From positions 1 to 38,185 of the forward strand of contig CAVRZY010000286.1 in the NCBI GenBank assembly GCA_963725415.1: a stretch of DNA of 38,185 nucleotides, written 5' to 3'. Below the pieces are notes generated by a model. It was not told where the DNA came from, made no database searches, and saw only the letters and a list, made by a program, of their open reading frames with translations. Of the stretch, positions 8,731 through 16,596 are shown piece by piece; the first letter of the stretch is position 1; every line of letters begins with the position of its first letter. The position numbers and the translations under genes were made by a program. This DNA is from CAVRZY01 sp963725415. GTDB lineage: Bacteria; Acidobacteriota; Terriglobia; Bryobacterales; Bryobacteraceae.

Positions 8731-9974
8731 TTCGCCTTCAGCCGCACCCCCGCCCGCTCCCCGTACTCGATCACCGCTTCCCGCCCGCCGTTCAGGATCG
8801 ACAGCCGCCCCGCCTCCAGCACCAGCTCGTTGTAGCGGCTGTTCTTCGGCGTCGCCATGATGCCGGTCGCGTCGATCTGCTGAAGCCGCTTCTGGCGTTC
8901 CGCCAACCCCTCGGTCTCCTCTTCCAGGCGGATGGCGCTGGCCACAATGTACTCGATCGAGCGGTAGCCATATCCCACCGGAACCAGGCCCGGCCCGCCC
9001 AAATCCAAATACTGAAGATAGTCCGGGCTGGGCTCGGCATAAATGGTCGCGCCCGCGCCGCCCGGGTTCCGGGTGTAGGAGTACTTCAAGCCGCGATATT
9101 GGTCCGAGTGCGAGATCAGCGCGCCATTGTCCCCGCCGGCGCAGTACATCGTCAGCCCTTGCGTGTTCGTCCCTGGCGCCGCATCCGGGAATCCCAGCGC
9201 GTTCTGAACGTTCAAACAGGCCCCGTTGTTCCAGATCACCCGCGCGTCGGTCCACAGAAACCCCTCGTTGCCGTTGGGGTATTTGTCGCGAATGCCGTAC
9301 AGGCTCACCGCCACCGGCAGCAGCCCGGTGATGAAGTGCACCAGGTCCACGTAGTGACAGCCGACGTAGGTGAAGGCGTCGGAATTCTCCACCGTGCACC
9401 AGTTCTGGAAATTGGAGTGGCGGTAGTACCACTTCTCGAGCAGGCAGGCCGTCCCCAGCCGGAATTCTCCGAACAGCCCCGCCCGATACCGGGTGCGCGC
9501 CATCAGGCTGCGGTCGTCGAACCGCTTGTGGTATTCGATGCCCACCAGCAGCCCCCGGCCGAACGCCTCCTGCTCGATGATTTCCGCCTCCGCGGCCGTC
9601 AGCACCAGCGGCTTGACCGAGCAGATGTGCTGGTCCGCCCGCAGCGCCGTCATGATGAAGTCGAAGTGGAGCTGATCCGGCACCGCCACCACCACGATGT
9701 TCCGCGGCGGCATTTTCGCAATTACCTCTCGAAACAAGTCGGGGTCGGGACGGTCGAGATCGCCCGACAACTCCGGGTACGCGCAGAACATCTGCCCCGG
9801 GAAGGCCCGCGCGAACAGCTCCGAGTCCGCCAAGTCCTTCAAAGGCCGCGCCGTCAGCGCGCAGATGTGGATCTCCCCGATCCGCCCCTGTCGTTGCATG
9901 TGGTAGAGCGTGGGCAGAATCTGGTCGTTAGTGATCATGCCCCCGCCCACGACCGTCACTTGGGGTTTCGTCAT
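8727..9974 (-). CDS. Gfo/Idh/MocA-family NAD(P)-dependent oxidoreductase
   Basis: The 415-residue protein opens with a Rossmann nucleotide-binding segment (QVTVVGGGMITNDQIL) and continues with VVAVPDQLHFDFIMTAL. The following CSVKPLVLTAAEAE is the family's catalytic-lysine motif, usually EKP and here VKP. The C-terminal half holds the alpha/beta substrate domain (FGEFRLGT, FTYVGCHYVDLVHFITGLLP, with a catalytic-type His in HYVDL). Such enzymes oxidise or reduce sugar, inositol or amino-sugar hydroxyls. The ATG overlaps the TGA of the upstream aminotransferase (ATGA), so the two are translationally coupled. Together they could interconvert a hydroxyl, keto and amino group on one substrate; that substrate is not evident. 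The family call is firm. Confidence 0.88.
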   Translation of the reverse strand: MTKPQVTVVGGGMITNDQILPTLYHMQRQGRIGEIHICALTARPLKDLADSELFARAFPGQMFCAYPELSGDLDRPDPDLFREVIAKMPPRNIVVVAVPDQLHFDFIMTALRADQHICSVKPLVLTAAEAEIIEQEAFGRGLLVGIEYHKRFDDRSLMARTRYRAGLFGEFRLGTACLLEKWYYRHSNFQNWCTVENSDAFTYVGCHYVDLVHFITGLLPVAVSLYGIRDKYPNGNEGFLWTDARVIWNNGACLNVQNALGFPDAAPGTNTQGLTMYCAGGDNGALISHSDQYRGLKYSYTRNPGGAGATIYAEPSPDYLQYLDLGGPGLVPVGYGYRSIEYIVASAIRLEEETEGLAERQKRLQQIDATGIMATPKNSRYNELVLEAGRLSILNGGREAVIEYGERAGVRLKAN

Positions 9975-11356
9975 TGCGCCGCCACCTCCTGGCTGGCCAG
10001 CGCCTCGGCGAACGCCTCCGCGAATGCCGCCACGCTCTCCAGCACCGCCTCTTCCGTGATCACCAGCGGCGGGCAGATCTTGATGGTCGAGCCGCCGAAG
10101 CCTACCGGAGAGAACATCAGCACACCCTTCTCGACCGAGCACCGCACCGCCTCCCAGGCCAGTTCCCCGTCGGGCTCCTTGGCGCCGGGCCGCACGCAGA
10201 TCACCCCGGCCACCAGCCCTTTGCCCTGTACGCGACCGATCTGCGGGAAGCGCGACGCGACCTCCCCAAGCTGCTCGTGAAGCACCGCACCCACCCGGCG
10301 CGCCCGCCCCGGCAAGTCTTCCTGGATCACCAGGTCGAGAGAGGCCAGCGCCGCCGCGCAGCATACCGGGTTGCCCGTGTGCGTCGAGGTCATGGTTCCC
10401 GGCCCGAACTGGTCCATCACATCCGCGCGCCCCACCACCGCCGACAGCGGCAACGAACTCGTTATTCCTTTGCCGAAACACGCCAGGTCCGGAACTACGC
10501 CGTAGTGCTCGAAGCCCCACAGCGTCCCGGTTCTGCCGAAACCTGCCTGCACCTCGTCGCATATCAACAGCGCTTTGTGCCCGCTGCACCATTGGCCCAA
10601 CCGCTCGATGTACTCGCCGGGAGCGAACGCCGCGCTCCCGCCCTGGTAAGTCTCCAGAATCACCCCGGCTATGTTCTGCGGCTCCACTCCCAGCTCGAAC
10701 AGGTGCCGCTCGAAGCTCTCGAACGAGGTGTCCTCCGTCCAGAAGCCGTCCGGAAATGGAACCTGCACGAAGCCCGGGTCCAGGTTCACGATCCATTCTT
10801 TCAGCGCCGGAATGCCCCCCGCCTGCTGCGCCCCCAGCGTGCGACCATGGAAGGCCTTGTCGTAGGAGACGATGATGTGCTTGTCGCGCCCGCCGTGCTT
10901 GACCCCGTGCGTGCGCGCCAGCTTGATGGCGCACTCGACGGCCTCCGACCCGGTGGTCAAGAGGAAGACCTTCTTGAGCGGTTCGGGAAGCAGCCCCGCC
11001 AGCCGTGCCACGAGCTGCGCCCGGATCTCGCTGGGGAAGCAGTAGGTGGTCAGCAACTTCTTCTCCGCCTGCTGCGCCACCGCCTTTCGAATCTGCTCGC
11101 GCCCGTGGCCCGCGTTGGCGATCAGCACGCCCGAGGACCAGTCGATCCAGCAGTTGCCGTACGCATCCCACACCTGGAAGCCCTCCGCCCGGTCCCACAC
11201 GATGGGCGGCTGGCCCCGCATCGCCACCGGCTCATACTGAGCCAGCTTCTCCAGAATGGGTAAAGACTCCGGCGCCGGCAGTTCGGTCGCAATCCGTCGG
11301 AACCGCGTTTCAACAAGTGGCACACGTTTGGGGGTCAAATCGTATTCTCTGGCCAT
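9971..11356 (-). CDS. class III PLP-dependent aminotransferase
   Basis: The 461-residue protein has all fold-type I class III landmarks. GSEAVECAIKLAR (136-148) binds the phosphate, SYDKAFHGRTLGA (164-176) is typical of the family, and LICDEVQAGFGRTG (264-277) carries Asp267, which pairs with the pyridine nitrogen. CFGKGITSSLPLSAV contains Lys296, the expected Schiff-base lysine. It resembles ornithine, 4-aminobutyrate and glutamate-semialdehyde type aminotransferases, but the substrate is not decidable by eye. ATG 11356 is the only reasonable start; the ribosome site is weak. It forms an overlapping pair with the downstream Gfo/Idh/MocA oxidoreductase. Confidence 0.92.
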   Translation of the reverse strand: MAREYDLTPKRVPLVETRFRRIATELPAPESLPILEKLAQYEPVAMRGQPPIVWDRAEGFQVWDAYGNCWIDWSSGVLIANAGHGREQIRKAVAQQAEKKLLTTYCFPSEIRAQLVARLAGLLPEPLKKVFLLTTGSEAVECAIKLARTHGVKHGGRDKHIIVSYDKAFHGRTLGAQQAGGIPALKEWIVNLDPGFVQVPFPDGFWTEDTSFESFERHLFELGVEPQNIAGVILETYQGGSAAFAPGEYIERLGQWCSGHKALLICDEVQAGFGRTGTLWGFEHYGVVPDLACFGKGITSSLPLSAVVGRADVMDQFGPGTMTSTHTGNPVCCAAALASLDLVIQEDLPGRARRVGAVLHEQLGEVASRFPQIGRVQGKGLVAGVICVRPGAKEPDGELAWEAVRCSVEKGVLMFSPVGFGGSTIKICPPLVITEEAVLESVAAFAEAFAEALASQEVAAQ

Positions 11357-11395
11357 TGGGATTCAGTTTATCGCGAAACAGGGGACAACCTCGGT

Positions 11396-11486
11396 CTCGC
11401 CCTCCCACAGTCTCACCCCGGGCGCCTCCGCAACCCGAATTACCGTCCCCGCATTGGTCCGGTCAAAGAAACCGGGGGAGGGCAAC
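11396..11486. repeat. dispersed palindromic repeat, family 1, copy A (short)
   Basis: This copy has an imperfect left end (CTCGCCCTCCCACAGTCTCA) and an inverted right end (AGAAACCGGGGGAGGGCAAC). It contains ACCCGAATTAC (11433-11443) and then GCATTGGTCCGGTCAAAG, which matches copy B at 13111-13155. It lacks the left half of the central hairpin found in copies B and C. It sits in the divergent spacer between the aminotransferase and the 11548 gene. Confidence 0.6.
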
Positions 11487-11501
11487 AACGAGCAACGGGG
11501 C

Positions 11502-11528
11502 TTGCCGGCGCCCATCCCGTGTTACAAT
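11502..11528 (+). promoter_or_regulatory. possible sigma-70-type promoter for the 11548 gene
   Basis: TTGCCG (11502-11507) and TACAAT (11523-11528) are separated by 15 bp, slightly short, and lie about 20 bp upstream of the GTG at 11548. It is a candidate only. Confidence 0.35.
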
Positions 11529-11547
11529 AAATCCAGAGGGATTGCCA

Positions 11548-11925
11548 GTGTTGGAACTGTCGCCCAGAACGCAGCTCTTCTCTCCGCACCCCCATCTGGG
11601 CGACCAGGTTAACAGCAACATCATCCAGTCAGAGATCGAGGGCGGAGTGCACCTGGAAGATCTGAGCTGCGACAGTACGCTGGAAATCCAAACTCAGAAC
11701 CGCTCTTATACTCTGGTCAACCGCGGGGGCGGGGAGGCTCTGCTGGTCGGCCATCCCAAGTTTTGCCCGCAGCCGGTTCTGGTGCGGATCAGCGGATCCA
11801 CCTGGGGCGGTTCCATGCTGAAAGTCGCCTTCGTGGGCCGGGGCATGCACCTGGAGTTCCGTCATCCCGAGTATTCGCGGCCCATCATAACCTCCCGCAT
11901 CCGGGATGTCCGGCAGCTCGCCTGA
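11548..11925 (+). CDS. conserved acidobacterial protein of unknown function, 125 aa
   Basis: The start is GTG at 11548, with AGAGGG 8 nt upstream; the protein begins MLELSPRTQLFSPHPHLGDQ. It is a compact, soluble, beta-rich protein with no signal peptide, membrane segment or Cys pair. Recognisable stretches are NSNIIQSEIEGGVHLEDL, then QNRSYTLVNRGGGEALLVGH, and SGSTWGGSMLKVAFVGRGMHL. I recall close relatives only as hypothetical proteins in Acidobacteria. The alternating pattern and short Gly turns suggest a small barrel such as PilZ- or OB-like, but no diagnostic motif supports either. It stands alone between divergent and downstream spacers and is probably monocistronic. Confidence 0.7.
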   Translation: MLELSPRTQLFSPHPHLGDQVNSNIIQSEIEGGVHLEDLSCDSTLEIQTQNRSYTLVNRGGGEALLVGHPKFCPQPVLVRISGSTWGGSMLKVAFVGRGMHLEFRHPEYSRPIITSRIRDVRQLA

Positions 11926-12069
11926 CATTCATCCTGGCGTCCGCTCGCACCTGCTGCGAGCACGCTGACCACGGCAGACCGTTCATCCACCGCCCCTCAG
12001 CCGTGCAATGCCCGCCTGGAACACTAAGAGCGGCTCCGGCGTCTAATCGGTGTTCGAGGAGGACTTCCC

Positions 12070-12996
12070 ATGCCGGACCAACGCGGGGTGCGGCCGCCCC
12101 TGGCTTGCCGCGGGCTCGTCCGCATGGCGAGCTGGATCGTGCCGCGCCGCATGCGTTCCCAGTGGCGCCTCCGATGGGACTCTGGCCTGCGGGACTGGTG
12201 GATCCTGGTCCAGCGCGGCGAACTGACCAGCCGCGCTCACCCCCAGATGGTCCGCCGCTGCTGGGGTGCTATCGCGGACGCTTTCTGGCTGCGCTTCAGC
12301 AAGCGGCAGTTCCGTCTTTGGGTCCGTGGTCCGGCCTTCCTGCTGGTCGCCGCCGCGGCCGTGCTGCTGCTCACGGCGGTCTTCTCCCGCGGCTTCACGG
12401 CCACCCGCGGCCTGGTTGAGATTACGCTGGTCCTGCATCACCCCCTGCCGCATACGTCCCAGGCGTCGTTGGATGTCCGGGAGAACACGCTGGTCGCGCA
12501 CATCGGTCCCATCGTATTCGCGTTGGTCATCGGCATCGTGCTCGTCACTATCCGGCGTCTGCCGCTGCGCCCTTACGGCTGGCGGTATTGGTCCTTGTTC
12601 GTGTTGAAGACGACGGCTGTGATGGTGATCGTGCCACTGCTGTGGATTGAGATCGGCGCGTCCATTCGCGCCCACATGGCGGGTGGCCCGCTGCGGCAGC
12701 TCCTTGGCGGTCTGGTTTTCACGTGGATTTTCATCGTCGCTTTCGGATGCGCCCTGGCCTGGAGCTTCGCCGACCAGCGGCGGCGCTGCCCCGTGTGCCT
12801 TCAGCGGCTCGCAATGCCGGTCACCATCGGCTCCTGGGCCAGCGTCTTCGAGCCGGTCACCACGGAACTCCTCTGCGAGGAGGGCCACGGCTCGCTCTGC
12901 ATGCCCGAAACCGGGACCGGTGAGCCCGACCGCTGGACTGCACTCGATGAGTCCTGGCGCGAGTTGTTCGACAGTAAACCCAAAGCCGGACGCTGA
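12070..12996 (+). CDS. integral membrane protein with cytoplasmic Cys/His ribbon, unknown function
   Basis: The 308-residue protein starts at ATG 12070 with GAGGAGG 7 nt upstream. The first 85 residues are rich in Arg and Trp (SQWRLRWDSGLRDWWILVQR) and probably cytoplasmic. Membrane helices are seen at about 86-107, 142-162, 175-195 and 208-232. The C-terminal cytoplasmic part has CPVCLQRL and, about 30 residues later, LLCEEGHGSLCMPE. That spacing of four Cys and a His suggests a zinc ribbon. The protein ends with a Trp-containing helix (WTALDESWRELF). I know no function for this family; a sensor or anti-sigma-like role would be a guess. No partner gene overlaps it. Confidence 0.75.
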   Translation: MPDQRGVRPPLACRGLVRMASWIVPRRMRSQWRLRWDSGLRDWWILVQRGELTSRAHPQMVRRCWGAIADAFWLRFSKRQFRLWVRGPAFLLVAAAAVLLLTAVFSRGFTATRGLVEITLVLHHPLPHTSQASLDVRENTLVAHIGPIVFALVIGIVLVTIRRLPLRPYGWRYWSLFVLKTTAVMVIVPLLWIEIGASIRAHMAGGPLRQLLGGLVFTWIFIVAFGCALAWSFADQRRRCPVCLQRLAMPVTIGSWASVFEPVTTELLCEEGHGSLCMPETGTGEPDRWTALDESWRELFDSKPKAGR

Positions 12997-13017
12997 CCAG
13001 GATCGGCCAACCAGATT

Positions 13018-13163
13018 CTTGTCTTTTGACTTCGCAACCGCCAACTCCCCAATTCGCGTAATTCGGGGACTGGCGCGAATTTCGCCGCTTTTGCGAAATT
13101 CGTGGCCTGTACCCGAATCACCCCTCCCGCATTAGCCCGCTCAATGAAACTGGGGGAGGCAAG
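13018..13163. repeat. dispersed palindromic repeat, family 1, copy B
   Basis: The left arm runs from GTAATTCGGGG (13058-13068) to GCGAATTTCGC. After a short loop the right arm runs GCGAAATTCG to ACCCGAATCA (13111-13120), making an imperfect hairpin. A right flank with CATTAGCCCGCTCAATG and AAACTGGGGGAGG follows. The left flank (GCAACCGCCAACTCC) aligns with copy C. The repeat fills most of the spacer upstream of the TonB-dependent receptor. Confidence 0.65.
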
Positions 13164-13242
13164 CCTGAGGTCGGCTTGACTTCCCAATGCCGTCTGCGTC
13201 ATCCTGTCCTACTACGAGCGGATGCTTGTGGGGGGGACTCAT

Positions 13243-16200
13243 ATGATCAGAACTTTTTGCGCCAATTTCTTGCGCCTCGGGCGGTTGCCCGCCCGGGGAC
13301 GGCTGTTCCTTATAGTGGGAGTGCTGTGTGCCGCCAGTTCGGTAGCTTTTGCTCAGGCCTCGGCCGGCACCGGCAGTATCTCGGGCGTGGTCACCGATCC
13401 TAGCGGCGCTGTGATGCCCAGCGTAGAAGTGACCGTCCGGAATGTAGGCACCAATGTGGCCCGCGTTGTCCAGTCCAACGAGGCCGGCCGCTACGAAGTG
13501 GTGGCTCTTCAGCCCGGCCAGTACGAAGTCAAGGCCTCGAAGTCCGGCTTCGCCAACTTGGTGCGCACGGGAATCACGCTGGCGGTCGGAGCACGGGCCG
13601 TGGTCGATCTGGCCATGTCGGTTTCCGCGGCCGTGGAAACCGTCACCGTCAGCGAGAACACGGCGGTGGTGGAAACCGATAAAACCGAAGTCAGCACGGT
13701 CATCAACCTGAACGACATGATGAATCTGCCTCTGAACGGCCGGCGCTGGGACGCCTTCGTGATGACCACCCCGGGCGCCACCAACGATTCCGGCTATGGA
13801 CTGATCAGCTTCCGCGGCATTTCCGGCCTGTACAACAACAACATGATCGACGGCGCGGACAACAACCAGGCCTTCTTCTCGGAAGCTAAGGGTCGCACGC
13901 GCCTGTCGTACGGGATCAGCGCGGAAGCGATCCAGGAGTTCCAAGTGGGCACCAGCAATTTCTCGGCCCAGTACGGGCGGTCGGCGGGCGGTGTGGTTAA
14001 CGCGGTCACGAAGTCCGGCACCAACGAATTGCACGGCACGTTTTTCTACCTGATCCGCGACGACTCCCTGAACGCGAGGAACTCTATCTCCGCTCCCGCC
14101 CTCAGGACGCTCGGCCTTCCGGAGAAGCCGAAAGACCGCCGCCAGCAATTCGGTCCCTCGGGCGGCGGGGCCCTCAAGAAGGACACGCTCTTCTACTTCC
14201 TGAGCTACGACCAGCAGAAGCGCGCCTTCCCAGCCGTGGTGGTGCCCGGCTCGACGGCCTTCCTCACCCAGGCTCCGGGGACGGCGCCGGGATTCGCCAA
14301 CGTACTGAACTTCTACAAGGGGCTGACGGGCCCCCAAGACCGCCTGGGCAGCCAGTGGATCGGCCTGTCCCGCGTGGACTGGAACGCCAGCCCGCGCAAC
14401 CAGGTTTCCACCACGCTGAACATCCTGCGCTGGGACTCCCCCAACGGGATTCAGACCGCTCCCAGCCACAACGTCCATGAGACCGCTAACGGTCCCGACC
14501 AGGTCGCCAACGAAACCCTGATCGGGCGGTGGACTGCGACGATTACCCCCCGGCTCGTCAGCGAGCTCCGCGCGCAGTGGGGACGCGACTTCGAAGTGCA
14601 GGGCGCCAACGCGCCCGGCCCCTACGTAACCATGACCAGCGGCATCAGTTTCGGCATGGCGAACTACCTGCCGCGCGCCGCCTACCCTGACGAGAAGCGC
14701 TGGCAGGTCACGCAAAACCTCAACTGGCTGCGCGGGCGCCATGCCCTCAAGTTCGGCTATGACGTCACGCGGGTGAACGACCAGATGATCAACCTGTACA
14801 ACGGTGGCGGCTACTACAGCTACTCCTCGGTGAACAATTTTGCCCTGGACTGCGGCAGCCCCGCGCTGCCGCTGCCGCTCAAGAACTGCCAGGCCTACGA
14901 TTCCGGCTCGGGGATTCTCGGGAAACACTACTCCAGCTACACGCAGGCCTTTGACACCTTGGGAGCCGCCGGAACCACCGAATTTCGCACCTGGGACTGG
15001 GCCTTCTACCTCGAAGACAGTTTCAAGCCGGTCCCCTCGGTGACTTTGAACCTCGGCCTGCGCTACGACCTCGAAACCATGCCGAACCTGACGGGTAATC
15101 CTGACGTGCCCGCCACCACCCGAGTCAACACCGACAAGAACAACATCGGCCCGCGGGTGGGCCTGGCCTGGGATCCGTTCGGCAAGCAGAAGACCGTCAT
15201 CCGCGCCGGGGCCGGTGTGTACTACGGGCGCACCCAGAACTCCACCATCGTCAACCTGATTACCAACAACGGCGTGCGCCTCAAATCGTACTCCATCATC
15301 CCCTCGACCGCGGGGTCGCCCGTGTTTCCTACCGTGCTGGCCAGCATCCCCTCGGGGGCGGCCGTGAAGCCCGACGCGATCTTCGCCTCCCAGGATTTCG
15401 CCAACCCGATCATCCACCAGATGCAGTTCGCCCTCGAGCAGGAAGTCTTCAAGAACTTCACGCTGACGGCAGTCTACATGGGAACGCGGGGGCAGCGGAT
15501 GCCGGTGTTCCGCGACACCAACCTGTACCCGCCCTCGCAGACCGCCACCTACAGCGTGTGCGGTTCTCCGCAAGTGGGTTCCAGCACGGCTTGCAGCAAC
15601 GTGGTGCAAACCTTCACTGTTCCGTTCTACATCTCCACGGGCACCCGCCCCAACCCCAACTACGGCTACATGACCATCGCCGACAGCGTCATCAACACCT
15701 GGTACCACGGAGTGGTTCTGCAAGCCAAGCAGCGATTCGCCCACGGCATCCAGTTGCAGGCGGCGCTGACCATTTCCAAGGCGATCGACAACGGCCAGAG
15801 TTCCCTAACCTTCACCACCACCAACCAGCCGCTGAACCCGTTCAACCTGGCGCAGGACAAGGCGCTGTCAACCTTCGACCAGCGCAAGCGCTTCACCATG
15901 TCGGCTTTTTGGCAGCCGCCGTTTGCTTGGATCGACTCAAAGCCGCTCAAGGCGGTGTTGAATGGCTTCCAGTTCTCCGGTATCCTGGCCCTGGCCGATG
16001 GCAACCCGTATTCCGGTGGGACCTCCGGCAACCCGACGCCCAGCGGGATTCAGACGGGGCTGCTAGGAGTTGGCGGCAGTGGCCGGGTTCCGTTCGTGGG
16101 CCGGAACATCTACACCTCTCCGGGGATGGCCACCCTCGACGTCCGCCTGGCGCGAGAGATCAAGTTCTCCGAGCGCTTTCGCTGGCAGTTGATCGCGGAA

Positions 16201-16368
16201 GCCTTCAACCTCACCAATCGCGTGAATGTCACCTCTGTCGTCGGGACTCAATACACCGTCGGCGGCACCACGCTGTTCCCCCGGACTGATTTCCAGTCCA
16301 TTTCCGCGACGAGCACGAACCTCGTCCGGGAGCGCCAGTTGCAGTTTGGCACGCGCTTCAGCTTCTAA
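13243..16368 (+). CDS. TonB-dependent outer-membrane receptor, Oar-like, with carboxypeptidase-regulatory domain
   Basis: I prefer ATG 13243 (a G-rich ribosome site ends 6 nt upstream) to ATG 13222. It gives 1,041 residues. A signal peptide (RGRLFLIVGVLCAASSVAFA) is followed by a CarboxypepD_reg-like beta domain (GSISGVVTDPSGAVMPSVEV, about 39-125). A plug domain comes next (NLPLNGRRWDAFVMTTPGAT, FRGISGLYNNNMIDGADNNQ, IQEFQVGTSNFSAQYGRSAG, VVNAVTKSGTNELHGT), then a long beta-barrel that ends in TRFSF. A terminal Phe is the usual barrel-assembly signal. This family is greatly expanded in Acidobacteria and is thought to import large substrates such as glycans or peptides with TonB energy. The cognate substrate is unknown. 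The gene is intact, unlike several neighbours. Confidence 0.92.
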   Translation: MIRTFCANFLRLGRLPARGRLFLIVGVLCAASSVAFAQASAGTGSISGVVTDPSGAVMPSVEVTVRNVGTNVARVVQSNEAGRYEVVALQPGQYEVKASKSGFANLVRTGITLAVGARAVVDLAMSVSAAVETVTVSENTAVVETDKTEVSTVINLNDMMNLPLNGRRWDAFVMTTPGATNDSGYGLISFRGISGLYNNNMIDGADNNQAFFSEAKGRTRLSYGISAEAIQEFQVGTSNFSAQYGRSAGGVVNAVTKSGTNELHGTFFYLIRDDSLNARNSISAPALRTLGLPEKPKDRRQQFGPSGGGALKKDTLFYFLSYDQQKRAFPAVVVPGSTAFLTQAPGTAPGFANVLNFYKGLTGPQDRLGSQWIGLSRVDWNASPRNQVSTTLNILRWDSPNGIQTAPSHNVHETANGPDQVANETLIGRWTATITPRLVSELRAQWGRDFEVQGANAPGPYVTMTSGISFGMANYLPRAAYPDEKRWQVTQNLNWLRGRHALKFGYDVTRVNDQMINLYNGGGYYSYSSVNNFALDCGSPALPLPLKNCQAYDSGSGILGKHYSSYTQAFDTLGAAGTTEFRTWDWAFYLEDSFKPVPSVTLNLGLRYDLETMPNLTGNPDVPATTRVNTDKNNIGPRVGLAWDPFGKQKTVIRAGAGVYYGRTQNSTIVNLITNNGVRLKSYSIIPSTAGSPVFPTVLASIPSGAAVKPDAIFASQDFANPIIHQMQFALEQEVFKNFTLTAVYMGTRGQRMPVFRDTNLYPPSQTATYSVCGSPQVGSSTACSNVVQTFTVPFYISTGTRPNPNYGYMTIADSVINTWYHGVVLQAKQRFAHGIQLQAALTISKAIDNGQSSLTFTTTNQPLNPFNLAQDKALSTFDQRKRFTMSAFWQPPFAWIDSKPLKAVLNGFQFSGILALADGNPYSGGTSGNPTPSGIQTGLLGVGGSGRVPFVGRNIYTSPGMATLDVRLAREIKFSERFRWQLIAEAFNLTNRVNVTSVVGTQYTVGGTTLFPRTDFQSISATSTNLVRERQLQFGTRFSF

Positions 16369-16375
16369 GCGTTAT

Positions 16376-16399
16376 CTCTGCGGCCTCTGCGCCTCTGCG
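16376..16399. repeat. tandem CTCTGCG units
   Basis: Three CTCTGCG units with periods of 9 and 8 bp start about 8 bp after the receptor stop codon. They are non-coding and of unknown role. Confidence 0.45.
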
Positions 16400-16463
16400 G
16401 TGAGTTGTCCGCTCGGTTTGAGGTTGCCGGCCCCACTAAAACCGCGGCCGCCAGGCAAACTGC

Positions 16464-16524
16464 ATGTTGCGCGGGAAGTTCTGCTGGTCGAGAGCACCAC
16501 TCCGAACTTCCGCGCTGCAACGCA
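16464..16524. repeat. imperfect inverted repeat between convergent genes
   Basis: GTTGCGCGGGAAGTTC and GAACTTCCGCGCTGCAAC pair with small bulges around a loop of about 25 nt. The eight innermost pairs (GGAAGTTC/GAACTTCC) are perfect. It lies in the spacer between the convergent receptor and permease genes and could form a 3'-UTR hairpin for either. Confidence 0.5.
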
Positions 16525-16559
16525 GCCCCCGGCGCCCGTGGGGCGGGCCTCCGGCCTGC

Positions 16560-16579
16560 GGCCGACAATCTTGTCGGCC
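16560..16579. terminator. possible bidirectional hairpin terminator
   Basis: GGCCGACAA and TTGTCGGCC form a perfect 9-bp inverted repeat separated by TC, about 18 bp from the permease stop on the minus strand. No T-run follows on either side, so termination is only suggested by the convergent position. Confidence 0.35.
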
Positions 16580-16596
16580 TCCGCCGCTGGGCACGA

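Noticed and set aside
9974..11263. 429-codon plus-strand frame
   Set aside because: It is antisense to the aminotransferase, which has clear PLP motifs, and has shadow composition.
11005..11547. N-terminal extension of the 125-residue protein
   Set aside because: The upstream codons are antisense to the aminotransferase and then in a repeat. GTG 11548 has a good ribosome site.
13141..15744. 867-codon open frame on the minus strand
   Set aside because: It lies wholly antisense to the TonB-dependent receptor, has His/Gly/Val/Arg-biased composition and no domain. It is a high-GC shadow.
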